64,000 nt of DNA. It comes from an uncultured Lachnospiraceae bacterium (GTDB taxonomy: Bacteria > Bacillota > Clostridia > Lachnospirales > Lachnospiraceae). The stretch lies in NCBI GenBank assembly GCA_951801955.1, contig CATOOV010000001.1:1-64000 (forward strand), read 5' to 3'. This document shows, piece after piece, positions 19,850 through 30,492 of this stretch (position 1 is the first letter of the stretch; every line of letters starts with the position of its first letter). The notes under the pieces are model-generated. The model was not told the DNA's origin. It saw only the letters and a list, made by a program, of their open reading frames with translations, and ran no database searches. The position numbers and the translations under genes were made by a program.

Positions 19850-21253
19850 ATGGAAAAAACAATGGAAAAAATCGTAGCTCTGGCGAAAGCAAGAGGTTTT
19901 GTATATCCAGGTTCTGAAATTTACGGAGGTCTTGCCAATACTTGGGACTATGGCAATCTGGGAGTAGAATTGAAAAACAATGTAAAGAAGGCATGGTGGC
20001 AGAAATTTGTGATGGAAAATCCCTACAATGTGGGCGTGGACTGCGCAATTTTGATGAATCCACAAACCTGGGTGGCTTCCGGGCATCTGGGAGGTTTTTC
20101 TGACCCGTTGATGGACTGTAAAGAGTGCCATGAACGTTTCCGCGCAGACAAGATGATCGAGGATTTTGCAGAGGAAAAGGGGATGGAACTGGAATCTTCC
20201 GTGGATGGCTGGAGCCAGGAGGAAATGCATAAATTTATTGAGGACAACCAGATTTGCTGTCCCACCTGCGGAAAACATAATTTTACGGATATCCGCCAGT
20301 TTAACTTGATGTTTAAAACCTTCCAAGGCGTAACAGAAGATGCAAAAAATACGGTTTATTTAAGACCGGAGACGGCACAGGGAATTTTTGTAAATTTTAA
20401 AAATGTGCAGCGTACGTCCCGCAAGAAAATCCCTTTTGGTATTGCCCAGATCGGCAAATCTTTCCGAAATGAGATCACGCCAGGCAACTTTACATTCCGA
20501 ACCAGGGAATTTGAGCAGATGGAGCTGGAATTTTTCTGTGAGCCAGGTACAGATCTGGAGTGGTTCCAATATTGGAGAGGATTCTGCCGCGACTGGCTGC
20601 TTTCCCTTGGAATGAAAGAAGAAGAGCTTCGTCTTCGGGACCATGACCCGGCAGAGCTTGCCTTCTACAGCAAAGCAACGACTGATTTTGAATTTTTATT
20701 CCCCTTTGGATGGGGTGAACTGTGGGGAATTGCAGACCGTACCGATTATGACCTGACCCAGCATCAGAATACATCGGGGCAGGATATGAGCTATTTTGAC
20801 GATGAGAAGAAAGAAAAATATATTCCTTATGTAATTGAGCCATCCCTGGGCGCGGACCGTGTGGTTTTGGCTTTCCTGTGCGCAGCCTATGATGAGGAAA
20901 ATCTTGGTACAGAGGAAAAACCGGATATGAGGACTGTGCTCCATTTCCATCCGGCGCTGGCTCCTGTAAAAATCGGCGTACTGCCTCTTTCCAAGAAATT
21001 GAACGAAGGCGCAGAAAAGATTTTTGCCCAATTGTCCAAGAAATATAACTGTGAGTTTGATGACAGGGGAAATATTGGAAAACGTTATCGCAGACAAGAT
21101 GAAATTGGGACGCCGTTTTGCGTTACATACGATTTTGAGTCGGAAAACGATGGTGCAGTGACCGTCCGTGACCGTGACAGTATGGAACAGGAACGTGTAA
21201 AAATCGAAGGGCTGGATGCATATTTTGCAGATAAATTTAATTTTGGCGAATAA
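19850..21253 (+). CDS. glyS: glycyl-tRNA synthetase (single-chain)
   Basis: [54 protein letters not shown]. Confidence 0.96.
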   Translation: MEKTMEKIVALAKARGFVYPGSEIYGGLANTWDYGNLGVELKNNVKKAWWQKFVMENPYNVGVDCAILMNPQTWVASGHLGGFSDPLMDCKECHERFRADKMIEDFAEEKGMELESSVDGWSQEEMHKFIEDNQICCPTCGKHNFTDIRQFNLMFKTFQGVTEDAKNTVYLRPETAQGIFVNFKNVQRTSRKKIPFGIAQIGKSFRNEITPGNFTFRTREFEQMELEFFCEPGTDLEWFQYWRGFCRDWLLSLGMKEEELRLRDHDPAELAFYSKATTDFEFLFPFGWGELWGIADRTDYDLTQHQNTSGQDMSYFDDEKKEKYIPYVIEPSLGADRVVLAFLCAAYDEENLGTEEKPDMRTVLHFHPALAPVKIGVLPLSKKLNEGAEKIFAQLSKKYNCEFDDRGNIGKRYRRQDEIGTPFCVTYDFESENDGAVTVRDRDSMEQERVKIEGLDAYFADKFNFGE

Positions 21254-21352
21254 TGGCAGAGGCAGGCATTGAAGCAATGATTGCGGGACAATAAAACGAT
21301 GGGGTTTCGCAATGGCAAAACAGTTGTATAGCAAAAAGGAGGAAAAGCAGAT

Positions 21353-23122
21353 ATGGAACAGATCTTGAACCTTATCAGCAGCCAGGTAGTCAAAGCTTTT
21401 CAAGAGAACGGCTATGATGAAAAGTATGGCAAAGTAACACTGTCCAACCGCCCAGATTTGTGTGAGTACCAATGCAATGGGGCAATGGCAGCGGCAAAAG
21501 AATATAAGTGCGCTCCTTTTATGATTTCAGATAAGGTGGCTGAGTATTTAAAAGGAAACGAGATGTTTGAATCTGTGGATTCTGTAAAGCCAGGCTTTTT
21601 AAACTTAAAATTAAATCCAGAGTATCTGGCAGAATATTTACGGCAAATGGATGCAGATCCCCAAAGGCTGGGCTGCAACCCATGTGAACATCCAAAGACC
21701 ATTATGATTGATTACGGCGGTCCCAATGTTGCCAAACCTCTTCATGTGGGGCATTTGCGCTCTGCCATTATCGGAGAAAGTGTCAAACGGATTGGAAAGT
21801 TTATGGGGCACCGCATGATCGGCGACGTCCATCTGGGAGACTGGGGGCTTCAGATGGGACTGATTATCACAGAGTTAAAGGAACGCAATCCAAAGCTGGT
21901 TTATTTTGATGAGTCTTATACAGGGGAATATCCCAAGGAAGCTCCTTTTACCATAGGGGAACTGGAGGAAATTTATCCCACAGCAAGCGGTAAATCCAAA
22001 GAGGATGAAGCATATAAGGAAGCTGCAATGCAGGCAACTTACGAGCTGCAGCACGGCAGGAAGGGATATGAAGCATTGCTGGAACACATTTTAAATGTCT
22101 CCGTCAATGATTTAAAGCGCAATTATAAAGACCTGAATGTCTCCTTTGAATTGTGGAAGGGGGAATCGGACGCACAGCCCTTTATCCCAGATATGGTACA
22201 GAAGATGAAAGACGATGGTTTTGCTTATCTCAGTGAGGGTGCGTTGGTGGTGGATGTAAAGGAAGATACAGATACCAAGGAAGTACCTCCCTGTATGATT
22301 TTAAAATCAGACGGCGCTTCTCTCTATAATACTACAGATCTTGCCACCATTGTCTGGCGAATGAAAGATTATGATCCAGATAAGATTATTTATGTAGTGG
22401 ACAAGCGGCAGGAGCTGTATTTTACCCAGGTTTTCCGTTGTGCCAGGAAGACAGGGCTGGTAAAGCCGCAAACAGAACTGGAATTTTTAGGATTCGGCAC
22501 GATGAACGGCAAAGACGGCAAGCCTTTTAAAACCCGTGAGGGCGGTGTGATGCGGCTGGAATACCTAGTGTCAAATATCAACGAGGAGATGTATCAGAAG
22601 ATTGCAGACAACCATACGGTAGAGGAGGCAGAGGGGCGTCAGACTGCAAAGATTGTGGCGCTTTCCGCTATCAAATATGGAGACCTTTCCAACCAGGCAT
22701 CCAAAGATTATGTGTTTGATGTGGAACGGTTTACCTCTTTTGAAGGGAATACGGGACCTTATATTTTGTATACTATCGTCAGGATAAAGTCCATCCTGAA
22801 GAAATACCAAGCTGAGAAAACTTTGCCCAAAGGCGCAAAGATTTTAGCGGCGCACTCTGACAGTGAAAAGGCATTGATGCTGGAATTAAGCAAATTTAAC
22901 GGTATGATGCAGGCGGCATTCGAGGAGACGGCGCCTCATAAGGTTTGCGCTTATATATATGACCTTGCCAATGCCTTTAACCATTTCTATCATCAGACAA
23001 AGATTATGGCGGAACAGGATGAGATGGTGCAGGCAGGTTATATCCGCCTGTTGGAGCTGACAAAAAGGGCTTTGGAAATTTGTATTGATGTCCTTGGATT
23101 TGAGGCGCCGGAACGGATGTAG
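21353..23122 (+). CDS. argS: arginyl-tRNA synthetase
   Basis: IDYGGPNVAKPLHVGHLRSAIIGESVKRI. Confidence 0.96.
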   Translation: MEQILNLISSQVVKAFQENGYDEKYGKVTLSNRPDLCEYQCNGAMAAAKEYKCAPFMISDKVAEYLKGNEMFESVDSVKPGFLNLKLNPEYLAEYLRQMDADPQRLGCNPCEHPKTIMIDYGGPNVAKPLHVGHLRSAIIGESVKRIGKFMGHRMIGDVHLGDWGLQMGLIITELKERNPKLVYFDESYTGEYPKEAPFTIGELEEIYPTASGKSKEDEAYKEAAMQATYELQHGRKGYEALLEHILNVSVNDLKRNYKDLNVSFELWKGESDAQPFIPDMVQKMKDDGFAYLSEGALVVDVKEDTDTKEVPPCMILKSDGASLYNTTDLATIVWRMKDYDPDKIIYVVDKRQELYFTQVFRCARKTGLVKPQTELEFLGFGTMNGKDGKPFKTREGGVMRLEYLVSNINEEMYQKIADNHTVEEAEGRQTAKIVALSAIKYGDLSNQASKDYVFDVERFTSFEGNTGPYILYTIVRIKSILKKYQAEKTLPKGAKILAAHSDSEKALMLELSKFNGMMQAAFEETAPHKVCAYIYDLANAFNHFYHQTKIMAEQDEMVQAGYIRLLELTKRALEICIDVLGFEAPERM

Positions 23123-23127
23123 GGCAG

Positions 23128-23187
23128 AAAAAACATGGATCTGCTGCAATGGGAAAATTTCCTTGTTGCGGCAGATCCATGTTTTAC
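23128..23187. terminator. bidirectional terminator between argS and convergent MIF-like gene
   Basis: aaaacatggatctgctgcaa...ttgttgcggcagatccatgtttt. Confidence 0.8.
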
Positions 23188-23220
23188 AATTGTGTATCCT
23201 GATTCATGTATCAAGACATA

Positions 23221-23565
23221 TTACAAATTGTTCCCATTCCATCCCCAATTGGATACAGCTTCATATTTGATATAAATATGGTCTGTGGGAATGTCTAAGA
23301 CTTCCTGGAAAATATTGCAGATTTCCGCGGTCAGGGCAGAAAAAGCAGTTCTGTTCTCACTGCCAAATACTTTTACCTCCACAAAAGCAGTGGGGGTATC
23401 GTTTTTTCCTCGGAAATACAGATGATATTCTGGCTCAAAGCCAGTCATCAGCCAACTTTCACTTTTCCCAGGAATTAACGCGATTGCCTGTCCCAGACGG
23501 GAAACCAGTGTTTTTTCCTGTTCTTCTGATAATGGAATACTGAGTTTAGAATTGATAAACGGCAT
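23221..23565 (-). CDS. MIF (macrophage migration inhibitory factor)-like tautomerase
   Basis: MPFINSKLSIPLSEEQEKTLVSRLG with N-terminal Pro after Met and C-terminal NWGWNGNNL; start set at ATG 23565 behind acctcct (rc of aggaggt). Confidence 0.85.
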   Translation of the reverse strand: MPFINSKLSIPLSEEQEKTLVSRLGQAIALIPGKSESWLMTGFEPEYHLYFRGKNDTPTAFVEVKVFGSENRTAFSALTAEICNIFQEVLDIPTDHIYIKYEAVSNWGWNGNNL

Positions 23566-23996
23566 AAAAGTACCTCCTGTTAAATTGTAGTGCATCTGAT
23601 ATAAGGAAGTATATCACAGTCATAGGAGAGATGCCAGAGAAATAGATGCAATATGGATGGGAGGTACAAAATAGAAATAGAAGTTGTAAGAAAGAATTAT
23701 AAAGAAGCTATTATAAATGATTTTTTTGTTTTAAGCACCTGTTTGGAAGGAGAAAAAGTGACTCGCGTTATAAGCGCAGGCACTTACCGCCACTGCCTGC
23801 GGGGATTACGCCAGCATTGGAAAAACCTTGAATTTCCTTGGGTGCAATAGATTGTTGCTGGTTATTTTCTGTAAAAAATGATACTCTGGTAACGATGATA
23901 GGAAATCGCGAAACTCAATCATTTTGATATTTTGGTAGTTTCCTAATTACCTAGTGCAGTGACCCTAGTAATAGGACAGAGGAAGGAGCAGGCGTT

Positions 23997-25082
23997 ATGG
24001 AAAAGAGTATTGGAGAAAAACTGAAGGATTGCCGCAGGCAATCTCATTGGACCCAAGAGGAATTGGCAGAACAATTAAATGTGACCAGGCAAGCTGTGTC
24101 TAATTGGGAAAGGGATAAAACGCTGCCAGATGTGTATATGTTGAAAAGGATCGCAGAAATATTTGATATGACATTAGATGAGTATATGGAAAATACCACA
24201 AAGGCGGAAGTAAAAATGCCAAAAATGCCGGGAATTTTTGCGTGCGCCTCTGTTGCAGCTATTTTGTTGTATCTGGTTCTTGGAGGAACGGCAGGGCGCT
24301 TGATGGTGGAAGTTTTGGTAGAAATGGTGATTATCTGTGTATTTTGCCAGTGTTTTGTCCACCTGTATTTATCCTATGCAGTGAAAAGTGGGAATTTTTC
24401 CATGTTGGCAGGATATGACAGCAAAGTAGAATACAATGTGGAAGAAGTGAAGAAAGTGTTTGTACAAATGGACTGTCACGTTGCCGTTTCTTCTTTTGGT
24501 TCTGTGCTGCTTTTGGGAATGTGTGCTTTTATTGAAGCAAAGCAGGCAGAAATTGTCAGTATCTGTGTGGTGTTATCTTATTGCCTGGATTTCACCTTGG
24601 CGTTGTGTTTTTATAATTATCGGAGTTTAGATAAAATAATGGTAAGAGAGATAGACAGGAAGATTGCAAAAGCAAGTTATCTGTCAGTTGGGTGGTTTGT
24701 TGGATATATATTTGTTTTCATAGGCGCCATATTTGTAAAGTTTGAATTGAGGTCGATTCGAAATAATTCGCCGCAAGCGGTTGGACATCTTGGCTGGATA
24801 TTTTTGTTTTTGGTTATTATTACAGCAGAATTGTTTTATGAACAGTACCAGGTAAAGAAAAAAATAAAAACGGGAAATGAATATAAACCTGGAACAGCCT
24901 TTTGGATCAGTACCATGCTCGCCGCAGCTGTTATATTTTGTATGTTATTTTGTAACTATTCAGACCCCCCTGAAAATAGCAATTCAGAACGTTCAAATTT
25001 ATTTGAAAAGGGATCAATTGCTATTTCCAGGGAGGTGATAATCCCCTCAGCCACAGACAGAAGCCTCGTAAGAGGCGAATGA
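23997..25082 (+). CDS. XRE-family HTH transcriptional regulator with C-terminal membrane segments
   Basis: IGEKLKDCRRQSHWTQEELAEQLNVTRQAVSNWERDKTLPD, then multiple TM; last 42 aa are encoded by the inserted element. Confidence 0.85.
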   Translation: MEKSIGEKLKDCRRQSHWTQEELAEQLNVTRQAVSNWERDKTLPDVYMLKRIAEIFDMTLDEYMENTTKAEVKMPKMPGIFACASVAAILLYLVLGGTAGRLMVEVLVEMVIICVFCQCFVHLYLSYAVKSGNFSMLAGYDSKVEYNVEEVKKVFVQMDCHVAVSSFGSVLLLGMCAFIEAKQAEIVSICVVLSYCLDFTLALCFYNYRSLDKIMVREIDRKIAKASYLSVGWFVGYIFVFIGAIFVKFELRSIRNNSPQAVGHLGWIFLFLVIITAELFYEQYQVKKKIKTGNEYKPGTAFWISTMLAAAVIFCMLFCNYSDPPENSNSERSNLFEKGSIAISREVIIPSATDRSLVRGE

Positions 25083-25125
25083 CAGCTTTGCTGGCTGTCT
25101 GTGGCTTGGGGTTCTGAATAGTTAC
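24952..25125. mobile_element. IS66-type-end MITE, 174 bp
   Basis: Perfect 12-bp TIR gtaactattcag/ctgaatagttac with 8-bp direct repeat gttatttt at 24944-24951 and 25126-25133. Confidence 0.85.
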
Positions 25126-25318
25126 GTTATTTTTTAATAGGATGCCACACTTCCATAGGCGGTGAGTACTTTGCGTATCAATGGCGGGAAGGTCCCCATA
25201 GGATAGTAAAGTAATCCTATTGGAATTTTTGGCAATTGGATGTTGCGGCAAATCATACATATTTTTTTGGGAGCAGAGAATACTATCAGGGAAATCACAA
25301 CAATGAAAGGAGATTCCC

Positions 25319-25504
25319 ATGAACCAAATATCAGAAAAAGAATTATCTGCTTTAAATGACCTTCTTACCGGTGAGGAACTTCTGATTAAGAAATTCCAGG
25401 TACTTGCGGACAACTGTAATGATACAGAAATCAAAGCAAAATTTACTGAAATTTCCAATGAGCACAAGGAACATTTCCGTTCCCTGTATTCTCAGTTAAG
25501 CTAA
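25319..25504 (+). CDS. small four-helix/ferritin-like or coat-associated protein
   Basis: 61 aa, MNQISEKELSALNDLLTGEELLIKKFQ; RBS aaaggag; followed by CotF-like gene. Confidence 0.6.
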   Translation: MNQISEKELSALNDLLTGEELLIKKFQVLADNCNDTEIKAKFTEISNEHKEHFRSLYSQLS

Positions 25505-25661
25505 AAGGAAAAAAGCCATAAAGTTTCGGCACTTTCGTGCGCCTTAAAAGGAAAATTTATAAACGGCAGGTGAAGATCAGGAGGAAAAGAGTGAAAGAAT
25601 TTGTTCATTCTTTTTGCGAACCGCCTGTTTGTGCTGAAATATGCACAGAATGGAGGAGAAC

Positions 25662-25937
25662 ATGCAGCAGTCATTTTATTCAGAAAAAGAAGTATTTGCA
25701 GATGCACTTACTGCAGAAAAAACAGCGACAACCCTTTACAACACATTTTCCAATGAATGTGTCCATGATAATGTGAGAAATGCCATTTTGGACTGTCTGG
25801 AAAAGGAACACAATATCCAGAATGAAGTATTTAATATGATGCATCAGAGAGGTTACTATCCCACACCTTCTGCTGAGACCCAGAAGGTAGAAGAGGCAAA
25901 ACAGAAATTTGGCCAGTGTATGGAGAACTTTCAGTAA
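25662..25937 (+). CDS. CotF-like spore coat protein
   Basis: MQQSFYSEKEVFADALTAEKTATTLYNTFSNECVHDNVRNAILDCLEKEHNIQNEVFNMMHQRGYY; ggagg RBS. Confidence 0.75.
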   Translation: MQQSFYSEKEVFADALTAEKTATTLYNTFSNECVHDNVRNAILDCLEKEHNIQNEVFNMMHQRGYYPTPSAETQKVEEAKQKFGQCMENFQ

Positions 25938-25987
25938 AGTTCTGGCATTATAACTTAGAATTGGCTAGTGTGTGCCTTGCCACTGTA

Positions 25988-26045
25988 AAAAGAAAGGAAG
26001 AATCCTCCAACTGTATTGCCGACGGTTGGGGGATTTGCTTTCTTT
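25988..26045 (+). terminator. hairpin after CotF-like gene
   Basis: aaagaaaggaagaatcctccaac...gttgggggatttgctttcttt. Confidence 0.65.
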
Positions 26046-26407
26046 GTCATCCTATAGGAGAAAACGAAAATGCGCACGTTTGTCCTCATAGGCTTGCGAT
26101 TTGCTACATATTGTCAGCAAACGGCGCCCCGCATCCCCGGCAAAGGCTCCCAGGAGGGAGTTCTCTATCTAAACCTATTGTTTCCAGTAACTTCCAAATC
26201 GTGGAAAATAAATTTTTCCATATCTTATGAGACCATTTCCAAGTTTGAAACATCTAATTTATGTAAAAACAAATAAGCTGGCCAGCAGAAAGGAAAGGGT
26301 GAAAGAAAAAAGAAGGAAGGATAAAGTGCAAACATACATCTTTCCCCCTTTATGTTTGCGCCTCAAATGAAAATACAAGCATTTTCGCTTGAGGCTTGGT
26401 GCAAATT

Positions 26408-26881
26408 ATGAAGAAAGAACAGTTAGGAAAACTTATTATAGCATCGGAAGATACCATGTATCATGTAGCAAAAACACTGCTTTATAATGATGCAGATTGC
26501 GCAGACGCCATACAGGAAGCAATCGTAAAAGCATTTACAAATTTGCACAATCTGCGAAAAGATTCCTATGCAAAAACCTGGCTTATCAGAATACTGATCA
26601 ATGAATGCTATGCGATTATGCGCAGGGAAAAACGCATTGTGTCATTGGAAGGCTATCAGCGTGAGGACACAGGCAAGGAGACGGAAGATTACTCTGATTT
26701 GTACGAGGCGATCAGACAGTTGCCGCAGGAGATCAGAATCTGTGTCACACTTTATTATTTGGAAGGCTATAGCGTAAAAGAGACGGCAAAACTTCTTGAA
26801 ATTACAGAAAGTGCAGTGAAAAACCGTCTGGCGCGGGCAAGAGCAAAGATGCGCAGTGAATTACAGGAAGCAGTGACATAG
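26408..26881 (+). CDS. ECF RNA polymerase sigma factor
   Basis: DAIQEAIVKAFTNLHNLRKDSYAKTWLIRILINECY, VTLYYLEGYSVKETAKLLEITESAVKNRLARAR. Confidence 0.93.
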   Translation: MKKEQLGKLIIASEDTMYHVAKTLLYNDADCADAIQEAIVKAFTNLHNLRKDSYAKTWLIRILINECYAIMRREKRIVSLEGYQREDTGKETEDYSDLYEAIRQLPQEIRICVTLYYLEGYSVKETAKLLEITESAVKNRLARARAKMRSELQEAVT

Positions 26882-26916
26882 GAAACGGAAAGAGATAATG
26901 AAATGGAGGCTGGAAT

Positions 26917-28356
26917 ATGAGATTAGAGGATATAAAATATGATTTTCCAAAAATGCCGGAGGATATGAGGATAATGATTCAAAAAGAAGTTGAGAAACAG
27001 GTTAAGACAGAGCGACCAAAGTTTGGAAAAGGAAAATTTGCTATGGGCAGAACAGCCGTTGCATCGGTAGCTGCAGTGATGCTTTTGGGAACTACCGTGT
27101 TTGCAAGCGTAGGATTTTATCAAATGCAGCAGAAGAAAATAGGGGCGCACGGCGTCAATATCAATATTTCAAGAACCCAGGCGCTGAACGAGATTAAGGA
27201 AAAACAGACGCTTAAGATTCCTGATGTAAAGATGGAAGTGGGTTATCTGCCAGAAGGCATGGTAAAGACACAGCGGGGGAAATACAGTTTTGAGAATGCA
27301 TTGAACCAGGGGGGTGTTTCCATCGCTTTTTACCGCATGGATGGCGGAGACGACCAGTTTGAGATTCAACATGGGGATGTCCTTACAAGTGAAGATTTTA
27401 CGGCAAATGGTTTACAGGGCGTCTATCTGGAATATCCCGATCTGTATGGGGAAGATATTACCTTTAACCAACGGATTTATCTGGCGTTTACAGATGTCCA
27501 TTATGTTATGGAGATGTTCGTTGCATCTGATGTGACAAAAGAGGAAGCGCTTAAAATTGCTGAAAATATTAAATTGATTCCAACAGAAGATAAAGAGGAT
27601 GACGAATTTGTCACGGCATGGAATTGGAGCGAGTATCAAAAAAGCCTGAAAGAAAGCGCGCAGCAGGAAGGGACAGGCGAAACAATAAAGACCATTGCCA
27701 CAAAGGAAGAGATGAAGAATACCCATGCCATCGGTGAAGAATTTGCCACAGGGACAAAAGGGCTTAAGGTGAAAGTTGCCGATGTGCAGGTCAGCGATGA
27801 CATCAGTCTGTTAGACGCCGCTTTGGTGGACGATGACCTTAAGAAAGAGACAGATGGGCAAGGAAAGCTTCATCCGGCAACCATCCAATATATCAAAGAA
27901 GGGAATACAGACGCATTGAGCGAGGTGGTAAAATCCAAAGAAGTTCCCCAGAAGTTCTTATATGCGACGGTGGAATATAGCAATACTGGCAAAGAAGAAC
28001 TGTCAGACGTGCTGTTTATGGGAGCATTGGCGCGTATCAGGGAAGAGGAAGATAAGATGAGCATGATGTCTGGCTGGACCTATGAAGAACCAGCAGATGG
28101 GGAGGAATGGGACAGCGCAGTCAACCAAGGATTATCCAGCAATTTTGATATGCAGTATTACGACGTCCATGGCGGAGAGCGGGGAAATAACTATATTCCA
28201 AGCATCCAGCCAGGTGAGACAGTGACGGTGCATATGGGATGGATTGTAACACAAGAGGAGCTTTCGAACTTGTTCTTAAACCTTGATACATTCGGCGGAG
28301 CCTATGAATTCACGGATTCTTCCCTTGAGATGGGATATGTGGATATTCGGAAATAA
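26917..28356 (+). CDS. membrane-anchored anti-sigma-like protein partnered with ECF sigma
   Basis: Cytosolic N-term, one TM (TAVASVAAVMLLGTTVFASV), large extracytoplasmic domain; adjacent to sigma gene. Confidence 0.75.
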   Translation: MRLEDIKYDFPKMPEDMRIMIQKEVEKQVKTERPKFGKGKFAMGRTAVASVAAVMLLGTTVFASVGFYQMQQKKIGAHGVNINISRTQALNEIKEKQTLKIPDVKMEVGYLPEGMVKTQRGKYSFENALNQGGVSIAFYRMDGGDDQFEIQHGDVLTSEDFTANGLQGVYLEYPDLYGEDITFNQRIYLAFTDVHYVMEMFVASDVTKEEALKIAENIKLIPTEDKEDDEFVTAWNWSEYQKSLKESAQQEGTGETIKTIATKEEMKNTHAIGEEFATGTKGLKVKVADVQVSDDISLLDAALVDDDLKKETDGQGKLHPATIQYIKEGNTDALSEVVKSKEVPQKFLYATVEYSNTGKEELSDVLFMGALARIREEEDKMSMMSGWTYEEPADGEEWDSAVNQGLSSNFDMQYYDVHGGERGNNYIPSIQPGETVTVHMGWIVTQEELSNLFLNLDTFGGAYEFTDSSLEMGYVDIRK

Positions 28357-28593
28357 AAAGGAAATAAAATCGTGCGATATAACGGATAAAAACAGGATCA
28401 CTTAAGGAAAAGCCATTTTTACAAAAAATCGCCGTTTTTTTCAATATATATTGTATTTTAATTTTATTTTGCTTATAATAATTTTGTAGCTGAGGTGTAA
28501 GTAATTTTTAAGAGGTATGAAGAGTGGAAGAATTCGTTCCTTCTTTCATGAACTACCTGTTTGTGCTGAAAAACGCACAGAATGGAGGTAATA

Positions 28594-29442
28594 ATGAACA
28601 AGAAAAAGGTAACAAAAATTTTGACAACATGTCTGATGTCCTTATTTGTAATAGGGATGGCGCACATCACAGTACATGCAGAAACTGTTTACGAAACAGA
28701 ACCAAATGACAGCAGGGAAACGGCGGAATTGATTGAGGCAAATAAGGAAACGCCAAGTGGGACCATTGATGGCAGCCGTACAGGGCAATTTGTTGTAAAG
28801 GGTTATAGCAGTACAGATGATGCAGACTGGTTTAAAGTGTATTTAGATGCAGGAACCAATTATTTTACATGTAATGACAATCCTTTTAATTACACAATAG
28901 AGGATGAAAGTGGAAATATAATCCTCAAGGACAGATATGAAAAAGGCGGGTTTGGCCCTACCGCTTTTGAGTTTTATACACCATCGTCAGGATATTATTA
29001 TATACAGATCAGAGGAATTATCTCAACGCAAAAGAGTTATATATTTTTAGTTGGCAGTCCAAATTATGCTGTCACAAAATGTGAAATCCCTTGCAGGGAA
29101 GGAAAAATAAATATGACTTCAAGCGGCGGAACCCAAACAGCACATTTTGATGCGGATGTTTTGTCCAATTTGCCAGAAGATGCAATTGCATTTTCGGTTG
29201 CTTTGGATGGGCTAAGATCATCGTCTGTGGGTACGGCACGTTTGACAAATGAAAATAGTGGAACTAGTTTTTCCTTAAATTATTATACTTGGAGTAAAGA
29301 TAAATTGCTTTCCATGAATCTGCCAGTAAAGTCGACTTGGACAGCAAAATTAGGGTTTAAAACAGTTACATCGTTTACACCCGTATTAAGGGTGAATTTT
29401 GTATATCCAATTTACAACACTATGGTGGAAGAGGTATATTAA
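28594..29442 (+). CDS. secreted protein with pre-peptidase C-terminal (PPC)-like domain
   Basis: Signal peptide then ETVYETEPNDSRETAELIEAN...GQFVVKGYSSTDDADWFKVYLDAG. Confidence 0.7.
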   Translation: MNKKKVTKILTTCLMSLFVIGMAHITVHAETVYETEPNDSRETAELIEANKETPSGTIDGSRTGQFVVKGYSSTDDADWFKVYLDAGTNYFTCNDNPFNYTIEDESGNIILKDRYEKGGFGPTAFEFYTPSSGYYYIQIRGIISTQKSYIFLVGSPNYAVTKCEIPCREGKINMTSSGGTQTAHFDADVLSNLPEDAIAFSVALDGLRSSSVGTARLTNENSGTSFSLNYYTWSKDKLLSMNLPVKSTWTAKLGFKTVTSFTPVLRVNFVYPIYNTMVEEVY

Positions 29443-30278
29443 TGATAATCCATGTAAATAAAAATAATAGAATTATGAGCCAGTTTATGCAGCAACAGAG
29501 AAACCATTTGGCGTTAAGCATATTGGGCAATGGTAAAAATTTAAAGCGGGATAGTTTTATTCCCGACACCCAACTTGAGAGTGGGGTTTATACAAAGAGT
29601 ACGGTGAAGCGTGTGAAATTTTCAACAGCGGTTTTGGACGCCATTAATTTTGAATATACAAATACAAACGAGACAGAAGACAGTTTTCTTTATGGCGGAA
29701 TAAAATATTTTAAGAGTGATATTCCAAGCATTGATCTGGATCGATGTTTGGATATCAAAGCAGAGAACAATAAGATTGTGTTTCAAACAGGAGCATATTA
29801 TAAATTCACAGATCAGCAGGGAAACACCCACGCTTTATCTTGTGCGTACAATGGTGTATCACAGCCCTATTCAGAGCTTGTAACGGGAAACCAAAATGAT
29901 ATAAGTTATGAAATGGGTAAATTTTGGAGTATGCTCTCTTCAGATGGAACTTATATGGGCTTGTATTATTCTCACGATACACAAAGACAGTTCTTAAATA
30001 ACGCTGGCATTACCAACGGTTTTTTTAGCGTACAGGCTGGAGCGAAACAGAAAGAATATTTTTATTCCAATGGGGTAGCAGGGGTAGCTGTTCCCAAATC
30101 ACGTTATGATACAACTTATAACATGTTTATGCATGACAAAAGTGTATTGGAGGAATTTGAAGTAGGATCTGTTTTTTTAATTGGAGGAAAAGAATACACC
30201 CTTAATGCAGAGAGACAACTTGATATACCGTATGGGGCAGATATCTATGATATAAAGTATCCTAAGAAATCAGCCTAG
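29442..30278 (+). CDS. hypothetical protein, overlaps upstream stop (TAATG)
   Basis: 278-aa ORF with stop/start overlap at 29440-29444. Confidence 0.65.
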   Translation: MIIHVNKNNRIMSQFMQQQRNHLALSILGNGKNLKRDSFIPDTQLESGVYTKSTVKRVKFSTAVLDAINFEYTNTNETEDSFLYGGIKYFKSDIPSIDLDRCLDIKAENNKIVFQTGAYYKFTDQQGNTHALSCAYNGVSQPYSELVTGNQNDISYEMGKFWSMLSSDGTYMGLYYSHDTQRQFLNNAGITNGFFSVQAGAKQKEYFYSNGVAGVAVPKSRYDTTYNMFMHDKSVLEEFEVGSVFLIGGKEYTLNAERQLDIPYGADIYDIKYPKKSA

Positions 30279-30295
30279 TACACTAGTATACGGGT

Positions 30296-30391
30296 GAGGC
30301 TGCCATATTGAGGAAATATACTACAAGATATGGAAAATATTTTTTGAAAAATACCATATCTAGTACGTAACATCCTTAATGTGGCAGCTTC
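30296..30391. repeat. nested palindromic repeat, copy 2
   Basis: gaggctgccatatt...agatatgg / ccatatct...aatgtggcagcttc. Confidence 0.65.
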
Positions 30392-30492
30392 ATTGAGTTT
30401 ATACAACTAAATTTCCATCCCTTGACAGGAAAATAGGGTTATATTATAGTGTAAGGAGTAGAAGAACTGAGAAAAACAGGTGAGGAAATATT

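Noticed and set aside
23653-23850. 65-aa ORF MDGRYKIEIEVVRKNYKEAII...
   Set aside because: Weak start context and no recognisable family; may be remnant coding sequence but not supportable
24174-24362. Antisense ORFs throughout housekeeping genes (e.g. 8170-8712, 15417-16082, 20696-21472)
   Set aside because: Lie opposite confidently identified genes, lack RBS and recognisable domains
30392-30492. T-box leader upstream of trpS (also considered for glyS, ilvB)
   Set aside because: No specifier loop or antiterminator TGGNACCGCG motif seen in the short leaders
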